NCBI GenBank assembly: GCA_023396625.1 | Contig: JAEWVY010000239.1 | Location: 1-5,868, forward strand | Reading direction: 5' to 3' | DNA: 5,868 nucleotides | Origin: Pseudomonadota bacterium | GTDB lineage: Bacteria > Pseudomonadota > Gammaproteobacteria > Burkholderiales > Burkholderiaceae_C | Shown: in pieces, positions 1 to 5,868 of the stretch | How the letters are laid out: every line of letters starts with the position of its first letter | How positions within the stretch are numbered: the first letter of the stretch is position 1 | Notes under the pieces: generated by a model | Told to the model about the DNA's origin: nothing | Databases searched by the model: none | The model's input: only the letters and a program-made list of their open reading frames with translations | Position numbers and translations under genes: made by a program

Positions 1-984
1 GTCCAGCCCGACGCCCGTGCCGCCACCGCCGGCCGGCACCTTCGCAGCCTGCGCCTTGGTCTGCGTCGCGCCGGCCATGACCGACTTGGTGAAGGACTGG
101 ATGTCTTCGGCCGTGATGCGGCCCTTCAGGCCCGAACCCCGGACCTCTTCCAGCGGCACGCCCAGTTCACGGGCGAACTTGCGCACCGACGGCGAGGCAT
201 GCGGGAGGCCCGGCATCGGGCTGACCGCGGGGCGGTGCGCGGGGGCACCGGTCACGCCCACCGGCCCGGCGCTTGCCTGGACCCGCGTTGCCGCTGCCGG
301 AGCGGGGCTCGCCGGCGCTGCGTCCACGGGCGCACCCCGGGCGGGAGCCGGCGCACCTGCCGCGGCGGGCGAGGCCACGGGGGCCACGCCACCGATGCCG
401 TCCAGCACCGCGAGCAAGTCGCCCATGTTGACCTTGTCGCCCACCTTGACCCGCAATTCGCGGACCACGCCAGCGGCCGAGGACGGGATTTCCATCGACG
501 CCTTGTCCGACTCCACCGTGATCAGGCTCTGCTCCACAGCCACGGCGTCACCCGGCTTGACGAAGACTTCAATGACCGCGACGTCCTTGAAATCACCGAT
601 GTCAGGCACGCGCACCTCCACGGGGAGGGCCGAGCGGGCCGCCTGGGTGGCGGGAATAGCTACATTTTCAATAGCATCACTCTTATAATCCACGCTGGGA
701 AATGGCATTTTTTCCTCAAAAACCGGTGGCGGTGCCGCTGCGTCGGCCTGCGGGTCCAGCAGCAGCAGCACGGTCCCCTCGGACACCTTGTCGCCCACCT
801 TCACCCGCATCTCCCGCACCACGCCGGCGGCGGACGAGGGGATCTCCATCGATGCCTTGTCCGACTCCACGGTGATCAGGCTTTGCTCGGCCCGCACCAC
901 ATCCCCAGGCTTGACCATCAATTCGATGACGGCGACGTCGCTGAAATCACCAATGTCTGGAACCTTGACTTCCATCAGTGCCAT
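1..984 (-). CDS. aceF: Dihydrolipoamide acetyltransferase (E2 of pyruvate dehydrogenase), N-terminal part; gene runs off the left edge
   Basis: E2 core subunit of the cytoplasmic pyruvate dehydrogenase complex: its lipoyl lysines take the acetyl group from E1 and the C-terminal domain transfers it to CoA. Only the first 328 codons are here. I read the frame by reverse-complementing the plus strand, and it is open throughout. Order of domains: lipoyl domain 1 (about residues 5-77, ESDKAS motif, lipoylated Lys43); a short linker (78-122); lipoyl domain 2 (123-195, Lys161); a long Ala/Pro-rich flexible linker (about 196-260); and an E3/E1 peripheral subunit-binding domain (about 262-300, with SVRKFARELGV and GSGLKGRITAEDI). 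A second Gly/Ala-rich linker then reaches the edge. The acetyltransferase domain with its HxxxDG motif is not in the window. The start ATG at 984 is preceded by GGAGAG. It lies 70 bp downstream of aceE with no terminator between them, so co-transcription is likely. Oddity: the linker between the lipoyl domains carries an AT-rich island (655-720). Family assignment is very secure. Confidence 0.96.
   Translation of the reverse strand, partial: MALMEVKVPDIGDFSDVAVIELMVKPGDVVRAEQSLITVESDKASMEIPSSAAGVVREMRVKVGDKVSEGTVLLLLDPQADAAAPPPVFEEKMPFPSVDYKSDAIENVAIPATQAARSALPVEVRVPDIGDFKDVAVIEVFVKPGDAVAVEQSLITVESDKASMEIPSSAAGVVRELRVKVGDKVNMGDLLAVLDGIGGVAPVASPAAAGAPAPARGAPVDAAPASPAPAAATRVQASAGPVGVTGAPAHRPAVSPMPGLPHASPSVRKFARELGVPLEEVRGSGLKGRITAEDIQSFTKSVMAGATQTKAQAAKVPAGGGGTGVGLD
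400..972 (-). repeat. Internal duplication: two lipoyl domains of AceF
   Basis: Residues 5-77 (bases 754-972) and 123-195 (bases 400-618) align without gaps at an offset of 118 residues. By my hand count 59 of 73 residues are identical, and residues 33-58 match 151-176 completely. The DNA of that identical block still differs at roughly ten positions, mostly silent. This points to an old domain duplication held by selection or occasional conversion, not a recent copy. Two or three tandem lipoyl domains are normal in proteobacterial E2p; E. coli has three. Confidence 0.9.
655..720. repeat. AT-rich island in the inter-lipoyl linker of aceF, possible in-frame remnant of a small dispersed repeat
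   Basis: Bases 661-720 hold only about 21 G/C in 60, while the flanking coding sequence is visibly around 65-70% GC. On the minus strand the island reads FEEKMPFPSVDYKSDAIENV (residues 89-108), unlike the usual Ala/Pro linker. It contains AATAGC twice (655-660 and 670-675), 15 bp apart. The minus-strand text GCTATTGAAAATGTAGCTAT resembles short AT-rich repeats that I recall from Comamonadaceae intergenic regions. That resemblance is from memory and unverified. The composition shift is directly seen; the repeat origin is inference. Confidence 0.35.
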
Positions 985-988
985 GTTT

Positions 989-994
989 CTCTCC
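989..994 (-). promoter_or_regulatory. Ribosome binding site of aceF
   Basis: On the minus strand GGAGAG lies 4 nt upstream of the ATG at 984 (6 nt if GGAG is taken as the core). This fixes the aceF start and gives it its own translation initiation in the 70-bp aceE-aceF gap. That gap contains small GC-rich inverted repeats but no T-run, so it looks like an intercistronic spacer rather than a terminator. Confidence 0.75.
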
Positions 995-1054
995 ATCTGG
1001 GGCACCCCGCCGCCTAACCCGGCAGCCGGCGTAACCCTGTTTCCTTGACCGGGC

Positions 1055-3754
<2,700 letters not shown>

Positions 3755-3761
3755 GGGGGGT

Positions 3762-3767
3762 CTCCTT
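3762..3767 (-). promoter_or_regulatory. Ribosome binding site of aceE
   Basis: A perfect AAGGAG on the minus strand, 7 nt (ACCCCCC) before the ATG at 3754. It decides the aceE start in favour of 3754 over the upstream in-frame ATG at 3817, which has no such sequence. Confidence 0.88.
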
Positions 3768-3782
3768 GGTTTTGTCTGCAAT

Positions 3783-3810
3783 TTAGTACAACGGCGCCAG
3801 TTTCCCACAA
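3783..3810 (-). promoter_or_regulatory. Candidate promoter of the aceE-aceF operon
   Basis: On the minus strand TTGTGG (3805-3810) and TACTAA (3783-3788) are separated by 16 nt, which would give a short leader of roughly 20-25 nt before aceE. Both hexamers match the sigma-70 consensus at only about half their positions. An overlapping ACTAAA/TAAATT could serve instead as the -10. The position, directly upstream of the ribosome binding site and downstream of the dyad at 3815-3863, is sensible. The exact hexamers are a guess. Confidence 0.3.
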
Positions 3811-3814
3811 TTTC

Positions 3815-3863
3815 CATGAAATTTCAAATCATGCATTTTTATCTCATAATGCAAAATTTCATG
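3815..3863. promoter_or_regulatory. Nested inverted repeat in the divergent intergenic region, candidate operator
   Basis: Outer arms CATGAAATTT (3815-3824) and AAATTTCATG (3854-3863) are perfect 10-bp inverted copies. Inside them TGCATT (3832-3837) and AATGCA (3848-3853) form a second inverted pair whose axis is shifted by about 3.5 bp. The left outer arm also belongs to a perfect 10-bp palindrome, TGAAATTTCA (3817-3826). The stretch is strongly AT-rich in a GC-rich region and lies about 60 bp upstream of the aceE ATG, just upstream of the putative -35. This fits a binding site for one or more dimeric regulators acting on aceE, the kinase gene, or both. The symmetry is seen; the function is inferred. 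I do not recognise a PdhR-type consensus in it. Confidence 0.5.
3823..3850 (+). promoter_or_regulatory. Candidate promoter for the divergent sensor kinase gene
   Basis: CATAAT (3845-3850) matches the -10 consensus at 5 of 6 positions, and TTCAAA (3823-3828), 16 nt upstream, matches the -35 at 4 of 6. Both lie inside the inverted repeat at 3815-3863, so a protein bound there would occlude this promoter. It would leave a leader of about 120 nt, pyrimidine-rich and without an obvious ribosome binding site. An alternative, weaker -10-like TACACT (3967-3972) sits just before the kinase ATG. Confidence 0.3.
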
Positions 3864-3979
3864 CTTACCCCCTCCCCTTCGTTCCCGGGCGCTTTCTGGC
3901 TCGACCCAGTCCGTTGACCGCGAATTCGTCGAACCCAGAGCGATGCGACATCTTCCCCTGCTCCCCTACACTTGGACCC

Positions 3980-5868
3980 ATGAGGAAGAATCCCTTTCCG
4001 TCAGGCCTGCAGGTCACCTCCATCGAGCCACTCGGATGGTGGCGAGGCTGGTGGCGCAGGCAATCTCCCATGCGGCAGGACCGCTTCGCGATGCTCGCCC
4101 CCATTGCGGCCGTCCTGCTGTTTCTCGCGGCCATCATCGTCTCGTTCTGGTATTTGCGCCTGGAAGAGGTCGAACGCGAGCAGGAGGCCGTCACGCGGGA
4201 TCTGGAATACGCGCAGCAGCGCCTTCGCCTGCGGCTGCTCGAGCGCCAGGAGCAGCTCATGCGCCTGGCACGCGACATTTCCAACAAGGAAGTGGATCCC
4301 GAGGAATTCATGGCGCGTGCCGAATCCCTGGTGGCGCAGTACCCGGAACTCGAGGCACTGACCTGGATCGACGGGCAACGCAAGGTCATCACCAGCCAGA
4401 GCACGCCCAGCCTGACCAGCGGCACGCGCTGGATTCCTGGCGAACTGCTGCAGGACGGCCCCACAGCCGACAGTTTTCATCTGGCCCATGACCTGATGCA
4501 ACCGGTGTATTCCCAGCCGGCGGCCAACTCCACCTCCGTCCCGCCGCTGCAGTTGCACACCCCCCTGACCCAGCAGGGCCAGTTCTCGGGGGTGGTGCTC
4601 GGCGAATACTCGATCGACAGCCTGCTGCGCTATGGCGTGCCCACCGAGATCTCGTCCAAATACGCCATGGCCCTGCTCGACAGCAAGAACGTGCTGCTCG
4701 CCGGCCAGTCCATCCCGGCCCGCCCCAACACCCTGGGCTTGCTGCCATGGACCACGCAAATCAACGAAGACGAGTTGCCCGTGTCGCCGGTGGGCAACGG
4801 CCTGGTGCTGCGCGCCCAGGCCTGGCGCACCTCGCTGGGGGTGATCGGCAGCGGCCTGTTCTGGCTGGTGGGCGCCTTGAGCGTGCTCACGGCGTGGATG
4901 CTGATCGCCAACTGGCGCCATACGCGGCGGCGCATGCAGGCCCAGCATGCGCTCGTGGCGGAAACCACCTTCCGCCGTGCCATGGAAAACTCCATGCTCA
5001 CCGGCATGCGCGCGCTCGACCTGCACGGCCGCATCACGTATGTGAATCCGGCGTTCTGCCGCATGACCGGGTGGAACGAGGACGAACTCGTCGGGCGAAC
5101 GGCCCCCTTCCCCTACTGGCCGGAGGAAGACACCGAAATCCTCAAGGCGCGGCTGCACGAGGAACTCGCAGGCCTCATCCCGCCCAGCGGCATCCAGTTC
5201 CGGGTCAAGCGCAAGGACGGGTCGCTGTTCGACGCCAGGCTGTATGTCTCGCCACTCATCGACGCCGTGGGGAAGCAGACCGGCTGGATGACGTCGATGA
5301 CCGACATCACGGAACCCAACCGCATCCGGGACCAGCTGCAGGCATCGCACGAGCGCTTCACGACGGTGCTGGAGGCGCTCGATGCGTCGGTGTCCGTCGC
5401 GCCGCTCGGCAGCGAGGAGCTGCTCTTCGCCAACAAGCTCTATCGCCTCTGGTTCGGGGGGCAGACCGACGGCCACCTGCGCCTGGTGCAGCAGGCCGGC
5501 ATGCCCGAACAGCGCCTGGGAGACGGCGCCGATGACGTGGACCAGCTGGCTGGATTGCCCACGGGCGCGCTGACGGCCGCGGATGCGGAGAACGCCGAGA
5601 TATACGTCCACCAGCTCGACAAGTGGCTGGAAGTGCGCTCGCGCTACCTCACCTGGGTCGACGGGCGGCTCGCGCAAATGGTCATCGCCACCGACATCAC
5701 GCCACGCCGCAAGGCCGAGGAACAGTCGGCCGCCCAGGCCGAGCGCGCCCAGACCGCCAGCCGGCTGATCACCATGGGGGAAATGGCCTCCAGCGTGGCA
5801 CACGAACTCAACCAGCCGCTGACCGCCATCAACAACTACTGCAATGGCATGGTCTCGCGCATCAGGGG
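3980..5868 (+). CDS. Membrane-bound PAS-PAS sensor histidine kinase, N-terminal 629 residues; runs off the right edge
   Basis: Inner-membrane two-component sensor whose frame is open from before 3980 to the window end. Visible order: a short basic, Trp-rich cytoplasmic leader (WWRGWWRR, 20-27); TM1 (about 38-58); a probable periplasmic region of about 220 residues opening with a Glu/Arg-rich likely coiled coil (60-98); TM2 (about 286-310); PAS 1 (about 330-445, ITYVNPAFCRMTGW, PAC end TDITEPNR); a more divergent PAS 2 (about 458-575, ending ATDITPRRKAEE); then the HisKA dimerisation helix with phospho-acceptor His608 in GEMASSVAHELNQPLTAI. There is no HAMP domain, and no LOV-type cysteine motif in either PAS. 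The ATP-binding domain lies beyond the edge. The HELNQPL box and the periplasmic-plus-PAS plan recall DctS/FixL/TtrS-type kinases, but the ligand cannot be read from sequence. ATG 3980 gives a full TM1 with a basic leader but lacks a ribosome binding site; ATG 4070 (residue 31) is the alternative. A FixJ-like response regulator may follow downstream (inference). Confidence 0.9.
   Translation, partial: MRKNPFPSGLQVTSIEPLGWWRGWWRRQSPMRQDRFAMLAPIAAVLLFLAAIIVSFWYLRLEEVEREQEAVTRDLEYAQQRLRLRLLERQEQLMRLARDISNKEVDPEEFMARAESLVAQYPELEALTWIDGQRKVITSQSTPSLTSGTRWIPGELLQDGPTADSFHLAHDLMQPVYSQPAANSTSVPPLQLHTPLTQQGQFSGVVLGEYSIDSLLRYGVPTEISSKYAMALLDSKNVLLAGQSIPARPNTLGLLPWTTQINEDELPVSPVGNGLVLRAQAWRTSLGVIGSGLFWLVGALSVLTAWMLIANWRHTRRRMQAQHALVAETTFRRAMENSMLTGMRALDLHGRITYVNPAFCRMTGWNEDELVGRTAPFPYWPEEDTEILKARLHEELAGLIPPSGIQFRVKRKDGSLFDARLYVSPLIDAVGKQTGWMTSMTDITEPNRIRDQLQASHERFTTVLEALDASVSVAPLGSEELLFANKLYRLWFGGQTDGHLRLVQQAGMPEQRLGDGADDVDQLAGLPTGALTAADAENAEIYVHQLDKWLEVRSRYLTWVDGRLAQMVIATDITPRRKAEEQSAAQAERAQTASRLITMGEMASSVAHELNQPLTAINNYCNGMVSRIR

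Noticed and set aside
757..768. Four consecutive CAG (CTG on the coding strand) triplets in aceF
   Set aside because: Encodes Leu73-76 at the final strand of lipoyl domain 1. It is too short to call a microsatellite and is explained by leucine codon preference.
199..1017. 272-codon plus-strand open frame opposite aceF
   Set aside because: Antisense shadow of aceF. Its His/Arg/Gly-rich repeats simply mirror the two lipoyl domains.
985..1054. Possible terminator hairpin between aceE and aceF
   Set aside because: There are short GC-rich inverted repeats (for example CCGG-CTG-CCGG on the minus strand) but no T-run, and aceF follows at once with its own ribosome binding site.
3755..3817. N-terminal extension of AceE from ATG 3817
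   Set aside because: No ribosome binding site, and it overlaps the likely promoter. ATG 3754 has a perfect AAGGAG at ideal spacing and gives the family's usual length.
3943..4491. 182-codon plus-strand frame beginning at ATG 3943
   Set aside because: Overlaps the kinase in another frame, is rich in Arg/Ala/Gly/His with no domain, and loses to the kinase frame with its clear TM1.
4001..5803. 600-codon open frame on the minus strand
   Set aside because: Lies entirely antisense to the sensor kinase, whose TM, PAS and HisKA motifs are clear. The His/Gly/Ala/Val/Leu-heavy translation is typical of antisense frames in GC-rich genes.

Overview
This GC-rich window looks like a chromosomal stretch of a betaproteobacterium, most likely Burkholderiales and probably Comamonadaceae (Acidovorax-like). 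The evidence is the E. coli-type homodimeric pyruvate dehydrogenase E1 (AceE), a separate E2 (AceF) with two lipoyl domains, strong G/C bias at third codon positions, and an AT-rich spacer style I associate with that family. The family-level placement is inference.

Layout. Bases 1-984 (minus strand) hold the first 328 codons of aceF, the dihydrolipoamide acetyltransferase. Its catalytic domain lies beyond the left edge. After a 70-bp gap with its own ribosome binding site and no visible terminator comes aceE (1055-3754, minus strand), a complete 899-residue pyruvate dehydrogenase E1. Bases 3755-3979 form a 225-bp divergent intergenic region. It has an AT-rich core with a conspicuous nested inverted repeat (3815-3863) and weak promoter-like hexamers facing both ways. 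From 3980 to the right edge, on the plus strand, runs the 5' part of a membrane-anchored PAS-PAS sensor histidine kinase. It is cut just after the phospho-acceptor histidine, so the rest of the kinase core is missing.

How the genes work together. AceE decarboxylates pyruvate and reductively acetylates the lipoyl groups of AceF. AceF passes the acetyl group to CoA and docks E3 through its peripheral subunit-binding domain. aceE and aceF read as one operon, with lpd probably further left. The divergent kinase has a large periplasmic region, so it probably senses an extracellular or periplasmic cue. Its position makes control of the aceEF promoter a reasonable but unproven hypothesis.

I found no clear undescribed system. 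The window is mostly conserved central metabolism. The points most worth a second look are the nested dyad between the divergent genes, an AT-rich in-frame island in the linker between the two lipoyl domains of aceF, and the unassigned kinase with its weakly supported start.
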